Assembly: GCF_001245615.1 (NCBI RefSeq)
Contig: NZ_CWKH01000001.1
Location: 2,666,001-2,730,000 of the forward strand
DNA from: Mycolicibacterium neworleansense
Lineage (GTDB): Bacteria > Actinomycetota > Actinomycetes > Mycobacteriales > Mycobacteriaceae
DNA length: 64,000 nt
Direction: 5' to 3'
Position numbers and translations under genes: made by a program. Under the pieces are notes generated by a model. That model ran no database searches. It was not told the DNA's origin and was given only the letters and a program-made list of their open reading frames with translations. Below, piece by piece: positions 1 through 8,134 of this stretch (positions are counted from its first letter, which is position 1; each line of letters opens with the position of its first letter).

Positions 1-2
1 TG

Positions 3-353
3 CGTTTCAAAGAGATGGTCGGTGCTGACTACACCGTGAAAGATCTCCGGACCTGGCATGGCACGGTGTTGGCGGCCGAGGCGTTCGTCGAGGCCGACCC
101 TCCGGTAGACGACAAGGTGGTCAAACGCGTCGAATCCGCGGTGATGCGCGAAGTTGCCCATTCCCTGGGTAACACCCCCGCCGTCACCCGCAGCGCGTAC
201 GTCGATCCCCGCGTGGTCGATGCATATCGAGCCGGGGTGACGATCGCGGCCGGCGCGCGCCGCGCTGCCCGCGTCCGGAACAGCGACAAACGTCAGGCGA
301 TCCTGGAGGGCAGCACGGCCCGGCTGATCAGGAAGATGGGTAGGCGAACATGA
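3..353 (+). CDS. DNA topoisomerase IB, C-terminal part (5' end outside window)
   Basis: The reading frame is open to the left edge, so this is only the C-terminal ~116 residues of a type IB (poxvirus/eukaryote-like) DNA topoisomerase, which relaxes supercoils through a 3'-phosphotyrosyl intermediate. Visible are the KDLRTWHGT block, whose Arg is a catalytic residue in the family, and LGNTPAVTRSAYVDP, whose Tyr (codon 198-200) is the expected nucleophile. The residue nine positions before that Tyr is Asn, where poxvirus enzymes have the active-site His. Its TGA overlaps the ATG of the next gene. Identification rests on motifs only. Confidence 0.85.
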   Translation, partial: RFKEMVGADYTVKDLRTWHGTVLAAEAFVEADPPVDDKVVKRVESAVMREVAHSLGNTPAVTRSAYVDPRVVDAYRAGVTIAAGARRAARVRNSDKRQAILEGSTARLIRKMGRRT

Positions 354-736
354 CCCGAGAACCGAACCAGGCCGGCAAGGCCGAAAGTGCGTCGCAAGCA
401 GCGACCACTTTGCTGGATGTGTTGAGCCGGTGGGCCGGCGCGCGGTGGACGGCAATGGCGGTGACGGCCAGCATGATCGTCTACCTGATCATCGGGGCTG
501 CTGTGGGGTTCGACCACTGGTGGCAGGTGTTCGTACACTCGGCAGCCGCCATGGTGACTGTGCCGATGTTGTTTGTCCTGCAGCACACCACAAATCGGGA
601 AACCTCCGCGGTCCTCATCAAGCTCGACGAGCTGATTCAGGCGACCACCCACGCCAAGGAAGACTTCGTCGACCTCGAGGATCAAGAGGTCTCCGACCAG
701 GAGCAACTACACGACGAGCTGCACCATCGGACCTGA
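350..736 (+). CDS. Low-affinity iron permease family small membrane protein
   Basis: This 128-residue protein matches the bacterial branch of the low-affinity iron permease family (PF04120). It has two closely spaced hydrophobic segments (about residues 38-56 and 63-82) followed by the family signature LQHTTNRETSAVLIKLDELI and a short acidic tail. The start overlaps the topoisomerase stop (ATGA), suggesting translational coupling. The family name comes from distant similarity to fungal Fet4; iron transport by such short bacterial members is not established, so the role is inferred. It converges on the UDP-glucose dehydrogenase gene 9 bp away with no obvious terminator. Confidence 0.75.
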   Translation: MTREPNQAGKAESASQAATTLLDVLSRWAGARWTAMAVTASMIVYLIIGAAVGFDHWWQVFVHSAAAMVTVPMLFVLQHTTNRETSAVLIKLDELIQATTHAKEDFVDLEDQEVSDQEQLHDELHHRT

Positions 737-745
737 ACCGCCACA

Positions 746-2038
746 TCAGAAACCGCCGGGGCGCCCGTTGCCCAGGTACCGCAACCCCGCTGCGGTTACG
801 GCGATCGGGTCGAGAACGTTGCGGGTGTCGACCACCACCGCCGACGGCGCCTGCTCGGCCACCCGTGGCCAGTTCACGTCCCGGAACTCGGGCCATTCCG
901 TGAACACCACGATCGCGTCGGCCCCCTTGGTGGCCAGGTACGGGTCATCGACCGCCGCGACACCGGAGCGGCGCAACACGCCGTGATCCATCATGCCCAA
1001 TCTCGGGTCATACCCGGCGATCTGGGCCCCCGCTCCGCTGAGATCGCCGCACACCGCCAACGCCGGCGAATCCCGTACGTCACACGTTCCTGCTTTGAAG
1101 GTCAAGCCGAGTGCGGTGATCCGTGCATCGGAAAGCGGTACCGACATCGTCCGGTGCAGCGTGTCCACGATGCGACCGGTTTGCGCGGCATTGGTCTGAC
1201 AGGCCGCCGACACCTCGGCCAGTTCGACCCCGTAGCCGTGGCCGGTGTGCAGCAGTGCGGCGGTGTCCTTGGGCAGACACGAGCCACCCCAGCCCGGGCC
1301 CGGCTGAAGAAAGTGACGTCCGATCCGAATGTCGGCGCCCATGCACCGCGTGACGTCGCCGATGTCCGCTCCGAGCCGCGCGCACAGTTGGGCCAGCGAG
1401 TTGGCGTAGGAAACCTTCACGGCCAGAAAGGCATTGCTGGCATATTTGGCCAACTCCGCGCTCTCGGGGCTCATGCGCAACGCCGCGCCTGCGCCGGCAT
1501 CGTAGAGCTGCTCCACCGTGTCGGCCGCGGCCCCGTCGTCGGCCCCGATCAAGATCCGGTCCGGATTCCGGAAGTCGTAGACCGCATGGCTTTCCCGCAG
1601 GAACTCCGGGTTGGACACTGTCCGCACCTGCCGGCCGCACAGCCGCTCGGTCAACCGGCGCGTGGTGCCGACCGGAACGGTCGACTTCACCGCCAGAACC
1701 GCACCGGGTTCCAGTATTCCGGCAAGTTTCTCCACGGCCGCATCGACCGCACTCAGATCGGCCGAACCGTCGATCGCACTCGGTGTCGGCACACAGACGA
1801 ACACGACGTCCCGGTCCGCCAGTGCGGTGTAGTCGCCGCTGAATCTCAACGTGCCGGAATTCAGTCCGGCCCTCAGCAGCTCCGCCAGGCCCGGTTCGTC
1901 GACAGGAGTGTCGCCCGTTGCCAGCCGCGCCACCCGGTCGCCATCGATATCCACGCACACGGTGTCGTTCCGTCGCTCGGCCAGACACACAGCTGTGGTC
2001 AGACCGACGTAACCCGCACCGACAACACCGACCTTCAC
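746..2038 (-). CDS. UDP-glucose 6-dehydrogenase
   Basis: A 430-residue nucleotide-sugar dehydrogenase that oxidises UDP-glucose to UDP-glucuronate with two NAD+. The N-terminal Rossmann motif is VGVVGAGYVGLTTAV. The central domain carries the catalytic block GWGGSCLPKDTAAL, with the nucleophilic Cys and conserved Lys/Asp. The C-terminal domain keeps FKAGTCDVRDSPAL. The GTG at 2038 is preferred: it starts exactly at the Rossmann motif and overlaps the upstream GT9 stop as GTGA, whereas an ATG at 2185 would add 49 unrelated residues. It is the last gene of the minus-strand glycan cluster and would feed the decarboxylase at 9758-10702 to give UDP-xylose. UDP-GlcA could also be used directly. Confidence 0.9.
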   Translation of the reverse strand: MKVGVVGAGYVGLTTAVCLAERRNDTVCVDIDGDRVARLATGDTPVDEPGLAELLRAGLNSGTLRFSGDYTALADRDVVFVCVPTPSAIDGSADLSAVDAAVEKLAGILEPGAVLAVKSTVPVGTTRRLTERLCGRQVRTVSNPEFLRESHAVYDFRNPDRILIGADDGAAADTVEQLYDAGAGAALRMSPESAELAKYASNAFLAVKVSYANSLAQLCARLGADIGDVTRCMGADIRIGRHFLQPGPGWGGSCLPKDTAALLHTGHGYGVELAEVSAACQTNAAQTGRIVDTLHRTMSVPLSDARITALGLTFKAGTCDVRDSPALAVCGDLSGAGAQIAGYDPRLGMMDHGVLRRSGVAAVDDPYLATKGADAIVVFTEWPEFRDVNWPRVAEQAPSAVVVDTRNVLDPIAVTAAGLRYLGNGRPGGF

Positions 2039-2970
2039 CTTCGTTCCTCCAGCAACCCGTGCACCGCGTCGATCACACGACTGACTGTGAGCAACAGCAG
2101 GCCGCTGTCGGGCCGCTCGCCGTGCGGGTCGCCACAATCTCCGGCCCAGAGCGCCACGTGCGGCCCGGTTCCCGGCGGACCCCATCGGCTGGGCGGTGTG
2201 GGGCCGAACAGCAGTACCGACGGGGTGCCGGTGGCAGTTGCGACGTGGCCGACACCGGTGTCACCACAGATCAGCAGCCGACAGTCGTTGACCAGTGCGA
2301 CCAGACCGAGTAGGTCGAGAGTGCCTGCCAAATTGGCCGATTCGGGCAGACCCGCCTGTTCGACGACCGAGCGGGCCAAGTCGAATTCACCGGCGTCGCC
2401 CGTCACCACGACGTCGTGCCCGGCCTCGCGCACCGCCGCCGCGACCGCGGCATAGCGCTCCGCGGGCCACCGGCGAGACGGAAACGCCGCGCCGGGGTGG
2501 ATCACCACCACTCCGGATCGGTCCGGATAACCGGGCGGCCGCTCAATCGCCAGATCCTGCCGATCGCATTCGATGCCATGCCATTCCATGAGATGACACC
2601 AGCGATCGACCTCGTGCAGATCGGTACGCCAGGGCGGGCCGGCCAACTCCGGATATCGGGCGTGGCGGTGACTTACCATTGATTTCGGTTGCAGCGTAAG
2701 GAGATCGGCGATGCTCTCCGGCCCGCTGCCGTGGAGGTTGACGGCCACATCCGGCCCGCGTGACCGCGGCTGCAACCGGCCGAGCGCCGGTGTCGGGTCC
2801 ACGTCGGTAACGGTGCCGGACAGCATCGCGAGCTCACGAAATCGCTCGGGCGCGGCCAGCACGATCCGGGCGCCCGGAAAGGCTCGCCGCAAGCCGCGCA
2901 GGGCGGGGATCCCCGTCATCAGGTCCCCCAGCCCCAGCGCCCGCAGCACAAGGATGTCGTGCGGGGCCAT
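2035..2970 (-). CDS. Glycosyltransferase family 9 (ADP-heptosyltransferase type)
   Basis: A 311-residue GT9 protein. It begins with the family hallmark LVLRALGLGDLMTGIPALRG and has the C-terminal sugar-nucleotide segment CGDTGVGHVATATGTPSVLLFGP. GT9 members transfer heptose from ADP-heptose to a lipid or oligosaccharide acceptor, and the clustered gmhA, gmhB-type and hldE genes fit an ADP-heptose donor. The ATG at 2970 gives a TGATG junction with the SDR stop and a start flush with the fold. GT9 enzymes are best known from Gram-negative LPS synthesis, so the acceptor here is unknown. The protein looks intact, unlike the second GT9 gene at 5625-6648. Confidence 0.85.
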   Translation of the reverse strand: MAPHDILVLRALGLGDLMTGIPALRGLRRAFPGARIVLAAPERFRELAMLSGTVTDVDPTPALGRLQPRSRGPDVAVNLHGSGPESIADLLTLQPKSMVSHRHARYPELAGPPWRTDLHEVDRWCHLMEWHGIECDRQDLAIERPPGYPDRSGVVVIHPGAAFPSRRWPAERYAAVAAAVREAGHDVVVTGDAGEFDLARSVVEQAGLPESANLAGTLDLLGLVALVNDCRLLICGDTGVGHVATATGTPSVLLFGPTPPSRWGPPGTGPHVALWAGDCGDPHGERPDSGLLLLTVSRVIDAVHGLLEERR

Positions 2971-3656
2971 CACGGCCACGACGATTCCGTGGAAGAACAC
3001 ACCACCAGTTCCCGCACCTCACATCCGGGCGGCTGGGACAGGGCGAACACCACCGTCTCGGCGACGTGGGCGGGCTCGTTGAGCTTGGCTTCCGGCGGCG
3101 GCTTGTACTGCTCGTCCCGTCCGTCGAAGAACGGCGTGTACATGCCGCCGGGGATCAGGGTGGTCACCCCGACCTCACCGGCCAATTCGGCCGCCAGCGC
3201 CCGGCTGAATCCCACGACTGCGAACTTCGAGGCGCAGTATGCCGTTGCATCGCTGACCGCTTTGATCCCGAGGGTGGACGCACAGGTCACGATGCGTCCA
3301 CCGCTGGACTTGAGGTACGGCAGCGCCGCGCGGATCACCGCGACGGTACCGAGCAGGTTGACGTGAACAACCCGTTCCCAGTCCTTGGCCGGCACGTCAC
3401 CGAGCTTGCCGCAGGAGTCCACGCCGGCCGCGGTGAAAACGCCGTCGATGACGCCGCCGGCCTGGTCGGCCAACGCCTGCACCGCGGCGTCGACGGCCGC
3501 GGTGTCCGCCAGATCCGCACACTGGAAATCGACACCGCCGGCCGGGGTCTTACGGTCGATCACCAGGGGTCTGCCGCCATGGCGCACAACGGCTTCCACA
3601 GTCGCAGCGCCCAGACCCGAGGCCCCGCCGGTGATGATGATATTGCCGAGATTCAC
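2970..3656 (-). CDS. Short-chain dehydrogenase/reductase in the glycan cluster
   Basis: A 228-residue classical SDR. NAD(P) binding is shown by TGGASGLGAA near the N-terminus, with NAG replaced by TAAGVD. The catalytic set is Ser of VTCASTLG and Tyr/Lys of TAYCASKFA. The start is GTG at 3656, 15 bp after hldE. Its place between hldE and a GT9 gene suggests action on a sugar or sugar nucleotide, such as keto reduction or epimerisation. It is too short and of the wrong subclass to be a standard HldD epimerase (about 310 residues, extended SDR). The substrate is unknown. Confidence 0.8.
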   Translation of the reverse strand: MNLGNIIITGGASGLGAATVEAVVRHGGRPLVIDRKTPAGGVDFQCADLADTAAVDAAVQALADQAGGVIDGVFTAAGVDSCGKLGDVPAKDWERVVHVNLLGTVAVIRAALPYLKSSGGRIVTCASTLGIKAVSDATAYCASKFAVVGFSRALAAELAGEVGVTTLIPGGMYTPFFDGRDEQYKPPPEAKLNEPAHVAETVVFALSQPPGCEVRELVVCSSTESSWP

Positions 3657-3671
3657 GAAACGCCCTCTCCG

Positions 3672-5030
3672 TCACGACCGCATCGCGGCGATCAACTTGG
3701 ATGATGAGTAACCGGCTATCGTCGGCAGTAAAACCACGTCCCCGCCATGGCTGCGCACCACCGCCGCCTCGGGCAGATCGGCCCCGGTGTAGTCGCCGCC
3801 CTTGACCCACGCATCCGGCCGGAGCTGCTCCAACTGGTATTCGGGTGAGGTCTCGTCGAAGATCACCACCGCGTCGACGCAGGCCAGTGCGCACAGCACC
3901 CGCGCCCGATCGGCCTGCGACATCACCGGTCGGCTCGCGCCTTTCAGCGCCCGGACCGAGGTATCCGAATTGAGCAGCACCACCAGTGTGTCGCCCAACT
4001 GACGTGCGCGGTGCAGCAACCGGACGTGACCGGTGTGCAACAGATCGAAGCAACCACCCGTGGCGACAAGACGGCCGCCACGACGCCGCAATCGGTCACG
4101 CACCTCGGTGACCTCACCAAGGACTGCGGTGAACTCGGGCGACCCGCCGATGCTGCCGATCCGGCCAGGTGCGGAGACCCCCACCGCACCCCCGGCCGCG
4201 ACGAATCGGCTTGCTGCACACACTGCCTCGGTGACCGCCTCGACCGTCGATTTGCCTTCGGCCAGAGACAGTGTCGCCGCTACCGCAAATCGGTCACCGG
4301 CCCCGCAGGTGTCCGATCTGGCCGAGGCAGCAGGTGTGAAGGGAACGGTGATGTCGGCGACACGGCCATCTTCGGTGGACACCGCCGCCCCGCGCTCACC
4401 AAGCGTGACGCTCACCGCCCGCGCCCGCCAGTGCCGGCGCAGAGTCTCTGCCGAGTTCTGCTGGGCTTCCACCTGATTCGGGGTGACGAGCCAGCATCCG
4501 GGCACGGGCTGTGCACCGCGCGGATGCGGGTCCCACACCAGCGGCACGCGATTTCCGTTGTGTTCCAGTAATCGCCGCAACCCGGGGTGCGCGCTGACGC
4601 CATGGCCGTAGTCCGCCACACAGATCGCACGGGCCCGGCCGAGTGCATCAGCCGCCTCGGCCGGCAGATCTTTCCCGGCGACGATCCCGTCCCCGCGGTC
4701 GAGACGCAGCATCGACTGTCCTGAGGCGCGAATCCTGGTCTTGCACACCGTGCTCCCAGCCATGGGCAGTGCGACCACGGTGACCCCGGACGCGGTGAGT
4801 AGTTCAGCGAGCCGCTGACCGTCGGTATCGTCGGCCACGGCGGTCACCAGCACGACCTCGGACTCCACGCGCGCGGCCAGGACCGCCGCCAGGCCGGCTC
4901 CGCCCGGCCGCTCCCACACCCGATCGGCGTCTACCACCGGCACCGGCGCTTCGGGGCTGAGCCTGGTGGCGCTGCCCTCGATGTCGACGTCGAGCATGCT
5001 GTCTCCGACGATCACCAATGGCTCAGTCAT
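3672..5030 (-). CDS. hldE: Bifunctional heptose-7-phosphate kinase / heptose-1-phosphate adenylyltransferase HldE
   Basis: A 452-residue two-domain enzyme of full HldE length. Residues ~1-310 are a PfkB/ribokinase-type kinase: VVGDSMLDVDIEG start, TPNQVEAQ block, and the catalytic DTCGAGDRFAVAA near the end of the domain. Residues ~317-452 are a cytidylyltransferase-type domain with CFDLLHTGHVRLL (HxGH at ~332) and a conserved WVKGGDYTGADLPE. HldE phosphorylates D-glycero-D-manno-heptose-7-phosphate at C1 and, after GmhB has removed the 7-phosphate, adenylylates heptose-1-phosphate to ADP-heptose. The start is ATG at 5030, preceded by GGAGG, and overlaps the gmhA stop by 8 bp. M. tuberculosis instead has a GDP-heptose type set (gmhA-gmhB-hddA), so this locus is a different branch. 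Confidence 0.92.
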   Translation of the reverse strand: MTEPLVIVGDSMLDVDIEGSATRLSPEAPVPVVDADRVWERPGGAGLAAVLAARVESEVVLVTAVADDTDGQRLAELLTASGVTVVALPMAGSTVCKTRIRASGQSMLRLDRGDGIVAGKDLPAEAADALGRARAICVADYGHGVSAHPGLRRLLEHNGNRVPLVWDPHPRGAQPVPGCWLVTPNQVEAQQNSAETLRRHWRARAVSVTLGERGAAVSTEDGRVADITVPFTPAASARSDTCGAGDRFAVAATLSLAEGKSTVEAVTEAVCAASRFVAAGGAVGVSAPGRIGSIGGSPEFTAVLGEVTEVRDRLRRRGGRLVATGGCFDLLHTGHVRLLHRARQLGDTLVVLLNSDTSVRALKGASRPVMSQADRARVLCALACVDAVVIFDETSPEYQLEQLRPDAWVKGGDYTGADLPEAAVVRSHGGDVVLLPTIAGYSSSKLIAAMRS

Positions 5031-5628
5031 CCTGGCCTCCTTCGGCTCCCGGCATGCAGCCGCTCTGGCGCAGGGCGTCGTCGAGGGCGATGCACAGCGA
5101 ATGCACGAGTAGGAGGTGGATCTCCTGCACGGTGGCGGTGGTCGGTGCCTCGACGCTCACCGCGTCATCGCACATGGCGGCCAGCGGATTGGGTGCCGGT
5201 CCGGTCATCGCCCACGCGGTGAGCCCGGCCTCGTGCGCGGCCTTGACGGCGGACAGCACGTTGGGACTGGTACCGCTCGTGGACAGTGCGATCAGCACGT
5301 CGCCACTGCGTCCATGGGCCCGCACACCGCGGGCGAACATCTCCTCGGCTCCGTAGTCGTTGGCCACCGCGGTGAGTGCGGACGTATCGGCGTGTAACGC
5401 GATGGCCGACAACGGCATCCGCTCATCTTTGAACCGTCCCACCAGCTCGGCGGTGAGGTGCTGAGCTTCTGCCGCGCTACCACCGTTCCCGCACGCCAGC
5501 AGCCGGCCGTCGGCGGTCAGCACCTCGGCCAGGTGACGACCCCAGCCGGTCAGCCTGGAAGTCTCGGCGCCGACCCGCTCCACCGCCTCGGCAAGGTCGG
5601 CAATATGTTGTCCCATCAGCGTTTTCAT
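5023..5628 (-). CDS. gmhA: D-sedoheptulose-7-phosphate isomerase GmhA
   Basis: A 201-residue SIS-domain protein that converts sedoheptulose-7-phosphate to D-glycero-D-manno-heptose-7-phosphate, the first step to nucleotide heptose. Hallmarks are LLACGNGGSAAEAQHLTAEL (phosphate and active site), ALHADTSALTAVANDYG, LIALSTSGTSPNV, and a C-terminal TATVQEIHLLLVHSLC helix with the conserved Gln/Glu and His. The ATG at 5628 follows AGGTGGAG and overlaps, as ATGA, the stop of the GT9 gene in its repaired frame. An in-frame start further upstream (5715) would only add translated GT9 sequence. It is cytosolic. Confidence 0.92.
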   Translation of the reverse strand: MKTLMGQHIADLAEAVERVGAETSRLTGWGRHLAEVLTADGRLLACGNGGSAAEAQHLTAELVGRFKDERMPLSAIALHADTSALTAVANDYGAEEMFARGVRAHGRSGDVLIALSTSGTSPNVLSAVKAAHEAGLTAWAMTGPAPNPLAAMCDDAVSVEAPTTATVQEIHLLLVHSLCIALDDALRQSGCMPGAEGGQDD

Positions 5629-6648
5629 GGTTCTCCACCTTCGAGTCGTCGGACTGCGGCCAGTAATTCGGCGTCGGTGATCCCGTTCAGACACGGATGG
5701 CCGGGGACCGGGCACGTGCGAGCCCGGCTACCGCGGCACGGCGCCTCTTGATCTCCGAGCAGCGCCGATCGAGCCGTGTACGGACGCCAACTGAGCCGCC
5801 GGCACCACGGGGGCGAACAGCGAGACCACCGGTGCTCCCACGGCAGCGGCCAGGTGTGCCGGGCCGGTGTTCGGCGCGACCACCACGGCTGCCCGCGAAA
5901 AGACACCGGCCAACGTCGCCAGTGTCGTCCGGCCGCCGAGGTCCACCGCGACACCGTCGGCCACCCGCGCGGTCAGGCCGCGTTCGCCTTCCCCGCCGGT
6001 CACCACGACGCGATGGCCCGCGGCCGCCAGCGCACGCACCATGGCAGCGCTGCGGGTGGCGCTCGGCTGGCGGGCCGCTACGGCAGCCCCAGGATGAAAC
6101 GCCACATACGGTGCCGGACCGATGGTTTCGTAGAGGCCACCAGGCAGCGGTGGTAGATCCCTGAGCCTGAGCGACCCGTCATCACCGTCCGGCAGGTCGA
6201 ACCCAGCGGCTCGGACCAGTGACAGTGCGCGCTCAGGTTCCGGTATCCCGGACTCGACGTGATGCCGAAGATCGAGCAACGTGCCCGGATAGTCCTCACT
6301 GATCGCGCCGACCCAGCCGATTTGGGCCATCCGGCAGATGAGTGCCAAGGGCAGCGGCGACTGGTGATACGAGGTGAACACGAACACCCGGTCGGGAGCG
6401 ACGTCGCGTAGTTGCTTGATCAGTGCTGCCACGTGGTCCGGGGTCAGTTCGGGTGAGTCGAAGTCCACCCACGGCGCCTGCCATTCGATGATGTCGTCCA
6501 CGCCGGGCAGCAACTCGGCCGCGGCGCGCCCTTTCGGCCCGGCCAGGAACGTCACCGCATCATGGGCCGCGGCAACGGCGCGCACGGCAGGGCCGGTGAT
6601 GAGCACGTCACCGGCGCTGTCGAGCCTGGCCACCACCGCCCGGGTCAT
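5625..6648 (-). pseudogene. Second GT9 heptosyltransferase-type gene, split by a +1 frameshift
   Basis: The first ~285 residues from ATG 6648 (preceded by GAGGAGG) read as a GT9 protein: RLDSAGDVLITGPAVRA at the N-terminus and APNTGPAHLAAAVGAPVV in the C-domain. After SLFAPVVPAAQ the frame runs into nonsense and stops at 5728. Shifting frame at 5789-5790, where one extra T is present in coding sense CAGTTGG, restores QWRPYTARSALLGDQEAP and a typical Cys-rich GT9 tail ending at 5625. The repaired gene is 340 residues and its TGA overlaps gmhA's ATG, so the ancestral frame is clear. It is either a recent mutation or a base-call error. If real, the protein loses its last ~55 residues. Confidence 0.8.
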
Positions 6649-6658
6649 GACTGCCTCC

Positions 6659-8134
6659 TCATCCGGCGTCCCGCAGTACCAGCGCCACCGCGGCCTGCAG
6701 TGTCGGCGCTACTCGGGCGCAGGCCCGGGCGTGCGAAATCTCGTGGTCCAGCGTTCTTTCGGTGGGCACGAGCACGGCGCCGGCGCCGGCTGCCAACGCC
6801 GCATTCACATCGCCACCGGTGTCTCCGATCAGTACGCACCGAGATGGATCGACCCCGAGTTCCTCGGCGGCCGCCCGCACCATGCCGGGTTCGGGTTTGC
6901 GGCAGGCACAGCCGGCGTCGGCGTCGTGCAGGCAGACCTGCCAGGAATCAAACGGTCCCAACAACGCATTGACCTTTGCGTTGACCGCGGCGAGTTCACT
7001 CGGGCTGATCAGTCCCTTGGCGACTCCGGACTGGTTCGACACCACCGCCAGTAACAACCCGCGATCACGCAACCGGTCGAGCGCCACAGCCGCACCGGTG
7101 ACCGGGCGGACACCGGCGGGATCGTTGAGATACGGGACGTCCTCGATGATCGTGTCGTCTCGGTCCAGCAGGACGGCCAGGGGTGGATCACGATGTGCGG
7201 CACGGAACTTCCATTCGCCCGACAGCCGGTGGGCCACCGCCACCGGCGGGATGAGCACGCTGCTGATCAGCATCCGGCACGCTTCGGTGACGGTGCGCGG
7301 TCCGGCCAGGAAGCGCCGCAACGCGAACTCCGCGGTCAGCGCCAGCCAGGCGGCGCGCGCCAAGCGTGCTGCGGGGCCACGGAGCGTCAGTCCCGCCAGA
7401 GCGGCCACGCTGGTCAGCATGTGCGCGGGCATCCGGCCACGACCCTCACCGATCGCCGTGCGCCAGCCACGGCCGTACTTGCGTCGCAGCAGCGCATCGT
7501 CATGGTTTCCGATCTGTGCGCGCACACTGCTCGTCCACGTGGCCGGGGCGACCGGGTGCCGGGACCGCCGCGATCCCGACACGATGTCGTGGCCGGCCAG
7601 GGTGATCCGCAGCCCGAGATCCGAATCCTCCCGATAGGCACGGGGGAAGCGCTCGTCGAACCCTCCGACTTCTACCAGCGCCGAACGCCGGTAGGCCATG
7701 TCGGCGGTGATCCATTGCGCGTCGGCCAGGCGCTGGGTGCGACGCTCATCGTCGGTGCTGCGCCGGCCCGGACGCACAGGGACGTCGATCACCGCCTGGG
7801 AACCTGCCGCACCGCGTGCGTCGGCTTCGCACAGGTCGTGGGCAAGGGCGGTCAGCCAGCCGGGATGGGGCAGCACATCATCGTCGAGAAAGCAGATCCA
7901 GCGGGCCGTGGCGTGCCGCCAGCCGATGTTGCGCGCGGCCGCCGGTCCTCTTGCCCCGCTGTGCAACACGGTTACGGGCAGGCGGGTCATCAGCAGCAGG
8001 GGTGGATCGGGCCGCGGTCGGTCGTCGACGACGATCACCGCTTCCGGCGCTGGACCATCGGATCGTTCCAGTGCGGTCAGCAGCCGCTGCAACGAAGTCC
8101 GGCCGATCGTCGGCACCACGATCGCAAAACTCAT
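6659..8134 (-). CDS. Fusion: GT2 glycosyltransferase + GmhB-type heptose bisphosphate phosphatase
   Basis: A 491-residue two-domain protein. Residues ~1-230 are a GT-A family 2 transferase: VVPTIGRTSLQRLLTAL start, nucleotide-binding VIVVDDRPRPD, DxD-like FLDDDVLPHPGW, and YREDSDLGLR further on. Residues ~320-491 are a HAD phosphatase of the histidinol-phosphate/GmhB group: LLDRDDTIIEDVPYLNDP with the nucleophile Asp, SNQSGVAKG, the zinc-site CLHDADAGCACRKPEPGM, and VLIGDTGGDV. GmhB removes the 7-phosphate from heptose-1,7-bisphosphate, so this supplies the step between the two HldE activities. ATG at 8134 overlaps the carbamoyltransferase stop (ATGA). GmhB is normally free-standing, so the fusion is unusual. 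Confidence 0.88.
   Translation of the reverse strand: MSFAIVVPTIGRTSLQRLLTALERSDGPAPEAVIVVDDRPRPDPPLLLMTRLPVTVLHSGARGPAAARNIGWRHATARWICFLDDDVLPHPGWLTALAHDLCEADARGAAGSQAVIDVPVRPGRRSTDDERRTQRLADAQWITADMAYRRSALVEVGGFDERFPRAYREDSDLGLRITLAGHDIVSGSRRSRHPVAPATWTSSVRAQIGNHDDALLRRKYGRGWRTAIGEGRGRMPAHMLTSVAALAGLTLRGPAARLARAAWLALTAEFALRRFLAGPRTVTEACRMLISSVLIPPVAVAHRLSGEWKFRAAHRDPPLAVLLDRDDTIIEDVPYLNDPAGVRPVTGAAVALDRLRDRGLLLAVVSNQSGVAKGLISPSELAAVNAKVNALLGPFDSWQVCLHDADAGCACRKPEPGMVRAAAEELGVDPSRCVLIGDTGGDVNAALAAGAGAVLVPTERTLDHEISHARACARVAPTLQAAVALVLRDAG

Noticed and set aside
2970..3656. SDR called as HldD epimerase
   Set aside because: Too short and a classical, not extended, SDR.
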